Shown: piece by piece, positions 9,965 to 18,614 of the stretch
How positions within the stretch are numbered: the stretch's first letter is position 1
How the letters are laid out: every line of letters starts with the position of its first letter
Assembly (NCBI GenBank): GCA_003222535.1
Contig: QHWJ01000235.1
Location: 21,111 to 85,110 of the forward strand
Reading direction: 5' to 3'
From: Acidobacteriota bacterium
GTDB taxonomy: Bacteria > Acidobacteriota > Vicinamibacteria > Vicinamibacterales > CAVVIG01
Length of the DNA: 64,000 nt
Notes under the pieces: generated by a model
What the model was told of the DNA's origin: nothing
What the model saw: only the letters and a program-made list of their open reading frames with translations
Database searches by the model: none
Position numbers and translations under genes: made by a program

Positions 9965-12118
9965 CTATCGACTCGTTATTTCCTGTCCGTCCCAGATCCT
10001 CACCCGCCGAATCACATCCCACTGCTGAATCTGATCGACGACATCCATTCCGGCGATGACGCGGCCGAAGACCGTGTATCTCGCGTCGAGATGCGGCTGC
10101 GGCGAGTGCACGATGAAGTACTGGCTGCCGCCGGTGTCGGGCCACGGATCGAGCGCCATGCCCACGGTCCCGCGCAGGTACGCCCGCTCGTTGAGCTCGT
10201 CGCGGATCGTGTAGCCGGGCGCGCCTTCGCCGTCGCCGCGCGGGTCGCCGTCCTGAATCACGAAGTCGGGGACAACGCGATGAACGCTGAGGCCGTTGAA
10301 ATAGCCCTTGCGCGCCAGCGTGACGAAATTCTCGACCGTCAACGGCGCGTCGACCACCGCCAGCTCGACTTGAATCGTGCCGCGGTCGGTCTCGATGTAC
10401 GCCTGCGTCGACACGGAAGGGTTCACCAGACGCGCGGCTGCATACGCGTCGGGCGCCATGGTCGTCGGCGCGGGCCGAATCTGGATGTCGGCGGCGGCGG
10501 CGGCGGCCGGGTCGAGCTGTTTCAACAGCATCGCCGCGCGGACGCGGACCGCCCAGTCCTTGTCGGCGAACGCGCTCCGGAGCACCGGCGTCGCGACCGC
10601 GGCGCCGTAGCTGGCGATGGCCGCCAGCGCCGCCGCGCGCGCCGCATAGGTCGAATCGCGCAGGCCGAACCGGTAGGCGTCCTCGAGCGCCTGCGCGCCG
10701 CCGGACGGTTTCAGATCGCCGAGGCCGGTGGCCGCCGCCGCGCGCACCACCGGATCGTCGGCCTTCAGACGCTCGATGAGGATCGCCGCGGCATCGGGCG
10801 CCTTCAGCTTCACGAGCGAGGCCAGTGCGAACGGGATCACCCGCTGGTCGGCGTCCTGGAGCATCGCGTCGAGCCGCGGCCGCCCGGCCTCCGGCGTGAG
10901 CGTGGCGAGGATGGTGGCGAGCGCCGCGCGGACGCTCCAGTGGGAATCGGGATCGAGGCCGGACAGCACCGTGACGAAGTTCTCCGGATCGAACGCGGCC
11001 AGCGACCCGAGCGCGGCCGCGCGGATGGGCGGACTCGGATCGGCGAGCACGTCGAGCAGCGCGTCGGACACGGCGGGGACGTGCACGCCTCCGACGGCGC
11101 GGACCGCCTCGAGGCGGACGTGCGGATCGGCGGCGGCGTCGCGGATGATCCTTACCAGCGGCTCGGCGGCTGACGGATCGCCGATCCTCCCGAGCGCTCG
11201 AACCGTCTCGATGAGCACCGCGCGCTCTCCGCTCGACAAGAGCGGCATCAACACCGGCAGCGCGGATCGATCTTTCAGCGCGGCGAGCCCTTTGACGGCG
11301 AACGCCCGCGTGTACGGATGCGCGTCCTTCGCGAGCGTCAGCAGCGCGGGCAGCGCGCGTCGGTCTTCGAGCCGCTGGAGCGCGAACGCGACCGGCCACC
11401 ACCGCACGCGCGGTTGACCGTTCGGGTCGAGCACCGCGGAGGCGAGCTGCGGGTAGGCCTTGAGCCGGACGAGGGCGTAGAGGCCCAGGCGGCAGGCCGC
11501 CGCCGGCGTGTCCCGCCGCGCCTCGTCCTGCTCCGCCGGCGTCTCGGCCAGGGCGCCCGACTGCACGATCCGGGCGGTGAAGCTCCCGATCGCATCGGCG
11601 GCCGCCGCGTCACCGATGAGTCCCAGCGCTTCGGCGGCGCTGCCCTGCACGAGCGGCGATGGATCGGCGAGCGCCCCAACGAGCGGATCGCGCGCCGTCT
11701 TGTCGCCGACCAGCCCGAGCGCGAACGCGGCCATCTGTCGCACTTCGGGATCGGCGTCGGTGAGCAGCCTGACAAGCGGCGGCACGCCTTCGGCCAGCGC
11801 CACGCGCCCGATCGCGAGCGCCGCGCGCCGGCGGACGCGCGCTTCTTCATCCGACAGCAGTCGCACCAGATCGGGCGGCGGTTGGGGCTCGGCCAACGCC
11901 GGCGGTGGCTGCCCGCGTGCCGCCATGGGTGGATTCGGCGCCACTTCCGGCGCCGAATCGCGCAGCACCCGCTGATCTTCGAGGCGGAGAATCCACCCCA
12001 TCTTCTGCTCGAAGCTGGGCCCGGCCGGTCTGGCCGGCGGCGGCGGCGCCGGCGGCGCGCTGGCGCAGGCCGAAGCAGCGAGAGTGAGCACGAGCGCAAA
12101 CGACGTTCGCATCAGCAC
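9965..12118 (-). CDS. HEAT-repeat lipoprotein with C-terminal cyclophilin domain
   Basis: The 717-residue protein begins with a lipoprotein-type signal peptide ending ASAC (Cys18), then a Pro/Ala-rich linker. Residues about 75-540 form tandem helical HEAT/PBS-lyase-like repeats, with recurring patterns such as DPSPxVRAAALxxL. From about 570 to the end there is a cyclophilin-type peptidyl-prolyl isomerase with FVTLARKGYFNGLSVHRVVP, FVIQDGDPRGDG and GGSQYFIVHSPQPHLDARYT. Cyclophilins catalyse cis-trans proline isomerisation. Here the repeat scaffold would present the enzyme in the periplasm, probably tethered to the outer membrane (inference). No neighbour is clearly linked in function. Confidence 0.9.
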   Translation of the reverse strand: MLMRTSFALVLTLAASACASAPPAPPPPARPAGPSFEQKMGWILRLEDQRVLRDSAPEVAPNPPMAARGQPPPALAEPQPPPDLVRLLSDEEARVRRRAALAIGRVALAEGVPPLVRLLTDADPEVRQMAAFALGLVGDKTARDPLVGALADPSPLVQGSAAEALGLIGDAAAADAIGSFTARIVQSGALAETPAEQDEARRDTPAAACRLGLYALVRLKAYPQLASAVLDPNGQPRVRWWPVAFALQRLEDRRALPALLTLAKDAHPYTRAFAVKGLAALKDRSALPVLMPLLSSGERAVLIETVRALGRIGDPSAAEPLVRIIRDAAADPHVRLEAVRAVGGVHVPAVSDALLDVLADPSPPIRAAALGSLAAFDPENFVTVLSGLDPDSHWSVRAALATILATLTPEAGRPRLDAMLQDADQRVIPFALASLVKLKAPDAAAILIERLKADDPVVRAAAATGLGDLKPSGGAQALEDAYRFGLRDSTYAARAAALAAIASYGAAVATPVLRSAFADKDWAVRVRAAMLLKQLDPAAAAAADIQIRPAPTTMAPDAYAAARLVNPSVSTQAYIETDRGTIQVELAVVDAPLTVENFVTLARKGYFNGLSVHRVVPDFVIQDGDPRGDGEGAPGYTIRDELNERAYLRGTVGMALDPWPDTGGSQYFIVHSPQPHLDARYTVFGRVIAGMDVVDQIQQWDVIRRVRIWDGQEITSR

Positions 12119-12171
12119 GGTCTCACGTTGGAACGCTCACTTCTCCACTGTCAAGCCGGGCCGGTCACGCG

Positions 12172-13287
12172 TCAGCGTTGAGCCTTGAGCGTCGAGACTT
12201 TCAGCGTCGCGTGGTCCAACCGGTCTTCGCGGATCGAAACGCCAAGGCCCGGGCCGCCGGGCACCTCGATCGTGCCGTCGGCGGCCACCTCGATAGGCGG
12301 TTCGATCACGTCGGGATCGAAGTACCGCTTGCTGGCCGCCACATCGCCCGGCAGCGAAAAATTCGGCAGCGTCGAGAGATGAATGTTCGCCGCCCGCCCG
12401 ATACCCGACTCGAGCATGCCCCCGTGCCAGACCGGGATGCCGTGCGACGCGCACAGGTCGTGCAGCCGGATCGATTCGGCAAAGCCGCCGATGCGGCCCG
12501 GCTTGATGTTGATGATGCGGCAGGCGCGCGCCGCGATCGCCTCGCGTGCGACGGCGACGGTCTTGATCGACTCGTCCAGGCAGATCGGGGTCTGCAGCCG
12601 CCGCTGCAGCGCCGCGTGATCCGCCACGTCGTCGTAGTCGAGCGGCTGCTCGATCATCATCAGGCCGAACGCGTCGAGCCGCGCGAGGTGATCCGCGTCG
12701 GCGAGGGTATACGCCGCGTTCGCATCCACCATGAGCGGGACGTCGCCCACGCGCGCGCGCGCCGTCTCGACCGGGCCGAGATCCCATCCGGGCTTGATCT
12801 TGATCTTGATCCGGCGATAGCCCGCCGCGAGCTCGCGCTCGATCTTCGCGGCGAGATCGTCCAGCGACGGCTGGATGCCGATGGACACGCCGGACGCGAT
12901 GCGGTGGCGCGCGCCGCCGAGCACGCGCGCGAGCGGCTCGCCGCGCTGCCGCGAGTGGAGATCCCATGCCGCCATTTCGACCGCGGCCTTCGCCATGTTG
13001 TGCCCGCGGATGGCTTTGAGCGCGGGAAAGACGTCGCGCGGGTGCGCGAAGTCGACGCCGAGCACGCGCGGCGCGATGAAGTCCGCGATGATGTGCCACG
13101 CCGTCTCGTTGGTTTCGGCGCTGTAGTACGGATCCCGCTCCGCGACGCACTCACCGTAGCCGGTTGCGCCGCCGCCGTCGACGCGCACGATGATGAAATG
13201 TTTGTCGTCGATGCGACCGAAGCTGGTCTCGAAGAAGTGGACGAGCGGGAGCTTCAGCAGACGCAGCTCCAGACGTTCGATCCTCAC
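12172..13287 (-). CDS. menC: o-Succinylbenzoate synthase / N-succinylamino-acid racemase-type enolase
   Basis: This 371-residue enolase-superfamily enzyme has the full MLE-subgroup set: the KxK pair at 161/163 in RRIKIKIKPGWD, metal ligands Asp188, Glu213 and Asp238, and Lys262 in NIKPGRIGG. The ending WHGGMLESGIGRAANIHL with SLPGDVAASKRY is typical of the OSBS/NSAR family. OSBS makes o-succinylbenzoate for menaquinone. Close homologues racemise N-acylamino acids, and sequence alone cannot separate the two. No other men gene lies in the window. The last ten or so codons fall in short repeats of CTCAA type, so the C-terminus may have drifted. It is divergent from the kinase gene across 23 bp. 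Confidence 0.87.
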   Translation of the reverse strand: MRIERLELRLLKLPLVHFFETSFGRIDDKHFIIVRVDGGGATGYGECVAERDPYYSAETNETAWHIIADFIAPRVLGVDFAHPRDVFPALKAIRGHNMAKAAVEMAAWDLHSRQRGEPLARVLGGARHRIASGVSIGIQPSLDDLAAKIERELAAGYRRIKIKIKPGWDLGPVETARARVGDVPLMVDANAAYTLADADHLARLDAFGLMMIEQPLDYDDVADHAALQRRLQTPICLDESIKTVAVAREAIAARACRIINIKPGRIGGFAESIRLHDLCASHGIPVWHGGMLESGIGRAANIHLSTLPNFSLPGDVAASKRYFDPDVIEPPIEVAADGTIEVPGGPGLGVSIREDRLDHATLKVSTLKAQR

Positions 13288-13310
13288 TGCGCGATGATAT
13301 CATCGGCCGC

Positions 13311-13952
13311 TTGCAGTTCCGCTACATCGCGATCGAAGGGCCGATCGGCGCAGGCAAGACCGCGCTCGCGGAACGCCTCGGCACGCGGCTGGACGCGACC
13401 GTCGTGCTGGAGGAAATGGAGAATCCGTTTCTCCTGGACTTCTACGCGGACCGCCCGGGCGCCGCGCTGCAGGCGCAGCTCTTCTATCTGCTCAATCGGC
13501 ATCGACAGCAGACCTCGCTCCGGCAGGCCGACCTCTTCAGCCAGACGATGATCTGCGACTACGTGTTCGACAAGGACAAGATCTTCGCCTACCTCAATCT
13601 CGACGACAACGAGCTGTTCATCTATCAGCGGCTGTACGAGCTGCTCGTGCGCGACGTGCCGCCGCCCGACCTCGTCGTCTATCTGCAGACGCCGACCGAC
13701 GTGCTGCTGCGGCGCGTCCACAGCCGGCGGATGGACGCGGAGGCCGTCGCGTTTCAGCCCGACGACGATTATCTGCGCGAGCTGAACGAGGCGTATCATC
13801 ACTTCTTCTTCCACTACAACGTCACACCGCTCCTCGTCGTCGAAACGTCGCAGTTCGATTCCGATGCGAGCGACGAAGCGCTCGACGATCTGATCAAGCA
13901 GATCCGCGCGATGCGGCCGGGAACCCGCTACTACGTGCCCAGAACGAAGTAG
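13311..13952 (+). CDS. Deoxynucleoside kinase
   Basis: The 213-residue P-loop kinase belongs to the dCK/dGK family, which phosphorylates deoxyribonucleosides for salvage. The Walker A GPIGAGKT lies at residues 10-17. LEEMENPFLLDFYAD and the Tyr/Gln-rich FYLLNRHRQQ stretch form the nucleoside site, and an Arg-rich LID (LLRRVHSRRMD) follows. No ATG is in frame near the P-loop, so the start must be TTG at 13311, 23 bp from the divergent menC-type gene. Substrate preference (dA/dG or dC) cannot be read from sequence. Acidobacterial and Deinococcus-type genomes often carry this as a single-copy gene. Confidence 0.9.
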   Translation: MQFRYIAIEGPIGAGKTALAERLGTRLDATVVLEEMENPFLLDFYADRPGAALQAQLFYLLNRHRQQTSLRQADLFSQTMICDYVFDKDKIFAYLNLDDNELFIYQRLYELLVRDVPPPDLVVYLQTPTDVLLRRVHSRRMDAEAVAFQPDDDYLRELNEAYHHFFFHYNVTPLLVVETSQFDSDASDEALDDLIKQIRAMRPGTRYYVPRTK

Positions 13953-13970
13953 GGCTCGGACCCCGAATCC

Positions 13971-13994
13971 CTCGGCCCTCGGCCCTCAGCCCTG
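13971..13994. repeat. Short heptamer array upstream of accD
   Basis: Three tandem 7-bp words (CTCGGCC, CTCGGCC, CTCAGCC) plus a partial copy lie just before accD. The spacing is the same as in the longer heptamer arrays elsewhere in the window, but the word is different. Confidence 0.7.
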
Positions 13995-14009
13995 CTAAGC
14001 TGGCTCCTT

Positions 14010-14921
14010 ATGGCGTGGTTCAAGAAGACGCGCAAGCCGATGGCCGCCGCGGTGAAGGAGAAGCCAAGCCGGGTGCCGGAAGGCCTGTGGGTGAAGTGTC
14101 CCGGCTGCGCGCAGGTCATCTACAACAAGGATCTCGCGGCCAACGTCAGCGTCTGTCCGAAATGCGGCCACCACTTTCGGCTCACCGCGGCCGAGCGCCT
14201 GCGCATGCTGTTCGACGGGGCGTGGATGGAGTTCGACAAAGATCTGGTCTCGACCGATCCGCTCGTCTTCACCGACACCAAGCCGTACAAGTCCCGCCTG
14301 CAGGCCGGCATCGAGAGCACCGGATTGAAGGACGCCGTCATCGTCGCGTCCGGCGCGATCGACGGCATCGAGACGATGGTGGCGTCGATGGAGTACGGGT
14401 TCATCGGCGGCAGCATGGGCGTGGTCGTCGGCGAGAAAATCGCGCGCGGCATCGAGCGCGCCATCGATGCGCGCATGCCCGTGGTCATCGTCTGCTGCTC
14501 GGGCGGCGCCCGCATGATGGAAGGCGCGCTCTCGCTGATGCAGATGGCGAAGATCTGCGGAGCGCTCGCGCGCCTCGATCGCGCGCGCCTGCCGTTCATC
14601 TCCGTCCTGACCGATCCGACGACCGGCGGCGTCACGGCCAGCTTCGCGATGCTGGGCGACCTGAACATCGCCGAGCCCAAGGCGCTCATCGGCTTCGCCG
14701 GACCGCGCGTCATCGAGCAGACGATCCGCCAGACGCTGCCGCAGGGCTTTCAGAGAAGCGAGTTCCTCCTCGAAAAAGGCATGCTGGATCTCGTGGTGGA
14801 TCGGCGGGAGCTGAAGATGGCGATCGCGAACGCGCTCCGCTTCATGGGCGCCACGGCGTCCGCCGCGCCGTCCCCCGAGCCGCCCGTGCCGGTTGCGATC
14901 GAAACCGCGCCGCAGGCATGA
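14010..14921 (+). CDS. accD: Acetyl-CoA carboxylase carboxyltransferase subunit beta
   Basis: The 303-residue beta subunit of the carboxyltransferase half of acetyl-CoA carboxylase makes malonyl-CoA for fatty-acid synthesis. An N-terminal four-Cys zinc ribbon (Cys30, Cys33, Cys49, Cys52) precedes the crotonase-fold domain, with SGGARMMEGALSLMQM and TDPTTGGVTASFAMLGD. The C-terminus is Ala/Pro-rich. The ATG at 14010 follows a short heptamer array rather than a clear SD. folC lies downstream, and accD-folC is a common bacterial gene order. The gap between them is filled by an ATCAGCC-type array. Confidence 0.97.
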   Translation: MAWFKKTRKPMAAAVKEKPSRVPEGLWVKCPGCAQVIYNKDLAANVSVCPKCGHHFRLTAAERLRMLFDGAWMEFDKDLVSTDPLVFTDTKPYKSRLQAGIESTGLKDAVIVASGAIDGIETMVASMEYGFIGGSMGVVVGEKIARGIERAIDARMPVVIVCCSGGARMMEGALSLMQMAKICGALARLDRARLPFISVLTDPTTGGVTASFAMLGDLNIAEPKALIGFAGPRVIEQTIRQTLPQGFQRSEFLLEKGMLDLVVDRRELKMAIANALRFMGATASAAPSPEPPVPVAIETAPQA

Positions 14922-15018
14922 CCCATCAGCCATCAGTCATGAGCCATTAGCCATCAGCCATCAGCCATCAGCCATCAGCCATCAGCCATCAGCCATCAGC
15001 CATCAGCCATCAGCCATC
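14922..15018. repeat. CCATCAG heptamer array between accD and folC
   Basis: About thirteen tandem copies of a 7-bp word (CCATCAG, with variants such as CCATTAG and CAGTCAT near the left end) fill the entire accD-folC gap. They stop two bases before the folC ATG. No SD sequence is left in front of folC. The same word recurs at 24812-24854, 10 kb away. The nearly perfect right-hand copies suggest recent slippage expansion. Confidence 0.97.
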
Positions 15019-15019
15019 G

Positions 15020-16141
15020 ATGGATCCCCTCACTTACCTCTTCGGCCTCGAGCAATTCGGGATCAAGTTCGGGCTCGACAACATCTCGACGCTCGTCGCG
15101 CGGCTCGGCCATCCCGAGCGGACGTTCCGCTCCGCACACATTGCCGGCACCAACGGCAAGGGATCGGTGACGGCGATGGCCGATGCGGCGCTGCGCGCGG
15201 CTGGCCATCGTTCGGCGCGCTATACATCGCCTCACCTCGTCAACCTCGCCGAGCGGTTCGTCATCGACGGCCACCCGGTGACGGAAGAGGCGCTCGCCGC
15301 CGTCGTGGCCGACGTGCGTGACGCCGTCGACGGCCTCCGCCGGGACGGCGGTCTCGCCGCCCAGCCGACGTTCTTCGAAGTGACCACGGCCGTGGCCTTC
15401 GAGCTATTTCGGCGCGCGGGCGTGGAGGTCGCGGTGCTCGAGGTGGGACTCGGCGGCAGGCTCGACGCCACCAATGTCGTCTCGCCAGGCGAGGTCGCCG
15501 TGACGGCGATCACGTCGATTGCGCTCGATCATCAGGTGCATCTGGGATCGACGCTGCGTGAGATCGCATTCGAGAAAGCCGGCATCATCAAGCCGGGCGT
15601 GCCGGTCGTGGTCGGTCCTCTCGACCCCGAGGCGTCGGACGCGATCGAGCAGGTCGCGCGCGATCGCGGGGCCGAGGTCGTCCGTGTCTCGGCGCGCGAC
15701 GTTGAGGGCCTCGCGATCGGCCTCGCGGGCGCGCACCAGACGGCAAACGCCGCCGTGGCGGCCGGCCTGCTGAGAATTCTCGACGCGCGAGGGATTCGGG
15801 TGCCCGCTCAGGCGGTTGCGACCGGGCTCGCGCGTCCCGAGTGGCCGGGCCGCCTCGAGATGCGGCGGCTGGCGGACGGCCGCGAGCTGCTGCTCGACGC
15901 CGCACACAATCCGGCCGGCGCCGCGGCGCTTGCGTCCTACCTGCTGACCGGCAGCGACCTGGCGCGGCCGCTCGTGTTCGCGGCCATGCGCGACAAGGAC
16001 GTCGCGGGGATGTTCGCGGCGCTCCTGCCTGCGTCCCGATCTCGATCGAGCCGGCGGTCGCCGATGCGCTCGCCGCCGCCTGGCGCGACTCGCCACGGAT
16101 CGTCGTCGCGGGTTCGATTTTTCTGCTCGGTGACGTCATGA
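15020..16141 (+). CDS. folC: Folylpolyglutamate/dihydrofolate synthase, 3' end damaged
   Basis: FolC adds glutamate to dihydropteroate/folates. The Mur-ligase P-loop AGTNGKGSVTAM (residues 42-53), EVGLGGRLDATN, ALDHQVHLG and AHNPAGA are intact. After AAMRDKDVAGMFAALLPA the frame runs into unrelated Arg/Ser-rich sequence and stops at 16141. The expected ending (ISIEPAVADALAAAW, IVVAGSIFLLGDVM) is present in another frame from about 16036 to 16161. About 35-40 residues normally found between these two parts are missing. A deletion that is not a multiple of three, near 16030, is the simplest explanation; assembly error is the alternative. The start abuts a repeat array and has no SD. Confidence 0.85.
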   Translation: MDPLTYLFGLEQFGIKFGLDNISTLVARLGHPERTFRSAHIAGTNGKGSVTAMADAALRAAGHRSARYTSPHLVNLAERFVIDGHPVTEEALAAVVADVRDAVDGLRRDGGLAAQPTFFEVTTAVAFELFRRAGVEVAVLEVGLGGRLDATNVVSPGEVAVTAITSIALDHQVHLGSTLREIAFEKAGIIKPGVPVVVGPLDPEASDAIEQVARDRGAEVVRVSARDVEGLAIGLAGAHQTANAAVAAGLLRILDARGIRVPAQAVATGLARPEWPGRLEMRRLADGRELLLDAAHNPAGAAALASYLLTGSDLARPLVFAAMRDKDVAGMFAALLPASRSRSSRRSPMRSPPPGATRHGSSSRVRFFCSVTS

Positions 16142-16157
16142 AGCTGATCGGCCGCTC

Positions 16158-18587
16158 GTGATACGCTTCGAACGCCACCTGCGCCGTGCCCGGATGCTGA
16201 ATGTGTTTCGCACGTTTTCCCTGCTCACCTTCCTCTGGCTCGCCGGTCCGTCGCTCGCGCAGCAGGTGACGCTTCCGGCCGCGCCACCCCTTTCACAGCC
16301 GGCCGCACCGGGCGCACCGGCCGCGCCGGCGCCGGTCACCGAAACGACGAGCAGCGATCGCCGCGAGGGCTCGAACAATCAGAAGGACTGGCATTTCGTC
16401 GGCCATGTCGAAATGGATTTCGGCGCCGACACGAAGGTCTACGCCGACGACCTGTGGGCGTACACCGGAGAAGATCGCGCGATCGCGACCGGCAATGTCC
16501 TTTTCTCCCAAGGGAACAACCGCATCTCGGCGGAGTCGGCGGAATTCAACACGGGGACGCGGCTGGGCACCTTCTACAACGCATGGGGCCTCGCGTCGGT
16601 GGCGCCGCAGCGGCAAACGGCCCGCCCCGGCGGCGTCGCAGCGCCGCCGATGACAGGGCAGGATACCGTCGTCTACTTCTTCGGAGAGAAAATCGAAAAG
16701 CTCGGACCGAAGAAATTCAAGATCACGAACGGCGGCTTTTCGACGTGCGTGCAGCCGACGCCGCGCTGGGACCTGCACGCCGACACGGTCATCCTGAACG
16801 TCGATCACTATACGTTGCTGAGGCAGGCAGTGCTGACGGTGAAGGGCGTGCCGATGCTCTATCTGCCGATCCTGTACTACCCGACGAAAAAAGGGGACCG
16901 CGCGACCGGCTTTCTGATTCCGACCTACGGCGCCTCGTCGCTGCGCGGGCAATCCATTCACAATGCCTTTTTCTGGGCCATCGACCGCAGCCAGGACGCG
17001 ACGATCCTGCACGACTGGTTCAGCAAGACAGGGCAAGGCGTCGGCGGCGAGTACCGCTACAACCTCGGGCTCGGCGACGGCAATTTCCGCACGTATATGG
17101 ACGATCAGCACAAAGCGACCTATACACAGGCGGACGGCATCACCCAGATCACGACGGATCCCAGCCGCAGTTACGAGGTCCGCGGCGGCGCCAACCAGTT
17201 GCTGCCCGGGAACATTCGTGCGCGGGCGAACGTGAGCTATTTCTCCAACATTGTTTCGTCGCAGACGTTCAACACGAACATCTACGACGCCTCGCGCAAC
17301 GAGCGATCGTTTGGCGGCAACATCGTCGGCGCCTGGGGCAAGTACTCGATGAACGCCACGATGGATCACCGCGAGCTCTTCTTCGGCGTGACCGACTCGA
17401 ACCTGTCCGGCAGCTGGCCGCGCCTCTCGTTTACGCGGAACGAGCGGCCGATCCTCGACTCGCCGGCGTACTTCTCGGTCGGGACGGAATATGTGCGGCC
17501 GCTGCGCATCAGGCGATCGAGCGGCGTCGACGAGGACACCGGTCTGAGCCGGTTCGATGTCTCGCCGCAGCTTCGCTATCCGTTCAAGAAGTGGCAATGG
17601 TTCACGGTGAACTCGACCGTCAGCTGGCGGGATACGTTCTACACGCGCAGCTACGAGCCGACCGGCGATCTGCTGGTCGTGCCCTCGAAGGTGATCGACG
17701 AGTCGTTGAACCGGCGGTTTTACACGCTCCAGTCGCAGATCGTCGGGCCGGTGTTCAACCGGGTCTGGGACACGCCCGACAACGGCTACGCCGAAAAGTT
17801 CAAGCACACGGTCGAGCCGTTCGTGACGGTTCAACGCACCTCGGCCGTCGATAATTTCGATCGCATCGTGCAGTTCGACGGCACCGATTCGTACGTGGGC
17901 GGCACGCAGTACAACTATGGCGTCAACAACCGGTTTTACGCCAAGCGCACGCTGACGCCCGGTGCGCAGGCGCAGGCGCGCGAGATCTTCGACGTCGAGC
18001 TGACGCAAAGCTACTACACCAATCAGCGGGCGGCGCAGTACGACCGGCAGTACCAGACAACGCTCGGCGGGACGGCGCCGAGCAACTTTTCCCCGATCGC
18101 GCTGAACATCCGTGCGCTCCCGACCAACGAGATCAACGCGACCGTCCGCGCCGAATTCGACAGCAAGTATCACGAGCTCCGCACCATCTCGGCGCAGGCC
18201 AGCTATTCGTGGAGCAGCGCCGTCCAGGCCACGGCGAACTGGAGCAAGCGCGCGTTCATCGAGAAGCTCCAGGATTTCAACAATCCGAAGCTGCTCGACC
18301 ACTACATCGGCGCCTCGACGACGGTGCACACCAAGGACAACCGTGTCGGCGGCGTCTACTCGTTCAACTACGACGTGCTGCATGCCGCCGTCCTGCAGCA
18401 GCGGTTGTCGGCGTTCTACAACGCGCAGTGCTGCGGCCTGGCCTTTGAGTACCAGACCTACAACTACGGCGTCAGCTCACTGACGACGCTGATTCCCGCC
18501 GATCACCGGTTCTTCATGTCCTTCACGCTCGCCGGCCTCGGGAACTTCTCGCCGTTCAACGGTGCGCTGAGCGGCGTGCCCCGGTAA
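16158..18587 (+). CDS. lptD: LPS-assembly protein LptD
   Basis: This large outer-membrane protein inserts lipopolysaccharide into the outer leaflet, together with LptE. A GTG at 16158 overlaps the folC-frame stop (GTGA). The ATG at 16194 is an equally good start, because the signal peptide MLNVFRTFSLLTF...SLAQQ begins there. A Pro/Ala linker follows, then an OstA-type beta-jellyroll (residues about 75-190, GHVEMDFGADTKVYADDL and IATGNVLFSQGNNRI). The beta-barrel starts with KGVPMLYLPILYYPTKKGDRATGFLIPTYG. The 809-residue length is normal. Its presence shows that this is a diderm with LPS. Sugar epimerase genes follow within 27 bp. Confidence 0.94.
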   Translation: MIRFERHLRRARMLNVFRTFSLLTFLWLAGPSLAQQVTLPAAPPLSQPAAPGAPAAPAPVTETTSSDRREGSNNQKDWHFVGHVEMDFGADTKVYADDLWAYTGEDRAIATGNVLFSQGNNRISAESAEFNTGTRLGTFYNAWGLASVAPQRQTARPGGVAAPPMTGQDTVVYFFGEKIEKLGPKKFKITNGGFSTCVQPTPRWDLHADTVILNVDHYTLLRQAVLTVKGVPMLYLPILYYPTKKGDRATGFLIPTYGASSLRGQSIHNAFFWAIDRSQDATILHDWFSKTGQGVGGEYRYNLGLGDGNFRTYMDDQHKATYTQADGITQITTDPSRSYEVRGGANQLLPGNIRARANVSYFSNIVSSQTFNTNIYDASRNERSFGGNIVGAWGKYSMNATMDHRELFFGVTDSNLSGSWPRLSFTRNERPILDSPAYFSVGTEYVRPLRIRRSSGVDEDTGLSRFDVSPQLRYPFKKWQWFTVNSTVSWRDTFYTRSYEPTGDLLVVPSKVIDESLNRRFYTLQSQIVGPVFNRVWDTPDNGYAEKFKHTVEPFVTVQRTSAVDNFDRIVQFDGTDSYVGGTQYNYGVNNRFYAKRTLTPGAQAQAREIFDVELTQSYYTNQRAAQYDRQYQTTLGGTAPSNFSPIALNIRALPTNEINATVRAEFDSKYHELRTISAQASYSWSSAVQATANWSKRAFIEKLQDFNNPKLLDHYIGASTTVHTKDNRVGGVYSFNYDVLHAAVLQQRLSAFYNAQCCGLAFEYQTYNYGVSSLTTLIPADHRFFMSFTLAGLGNFSPFNGALSGVPR

Positions 18588-18614
18588 GGGCGGGCACGCG
18601 CGGCGCGAGACTCG

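Noticed and set aside
14922..15018. Possible CRISPR array in the tandem ATCAGCC words
   Set aside because: Units are 7 bp without unique spacers of constant length, and there are no cas genes nearby. It is a simple tandem repeat.
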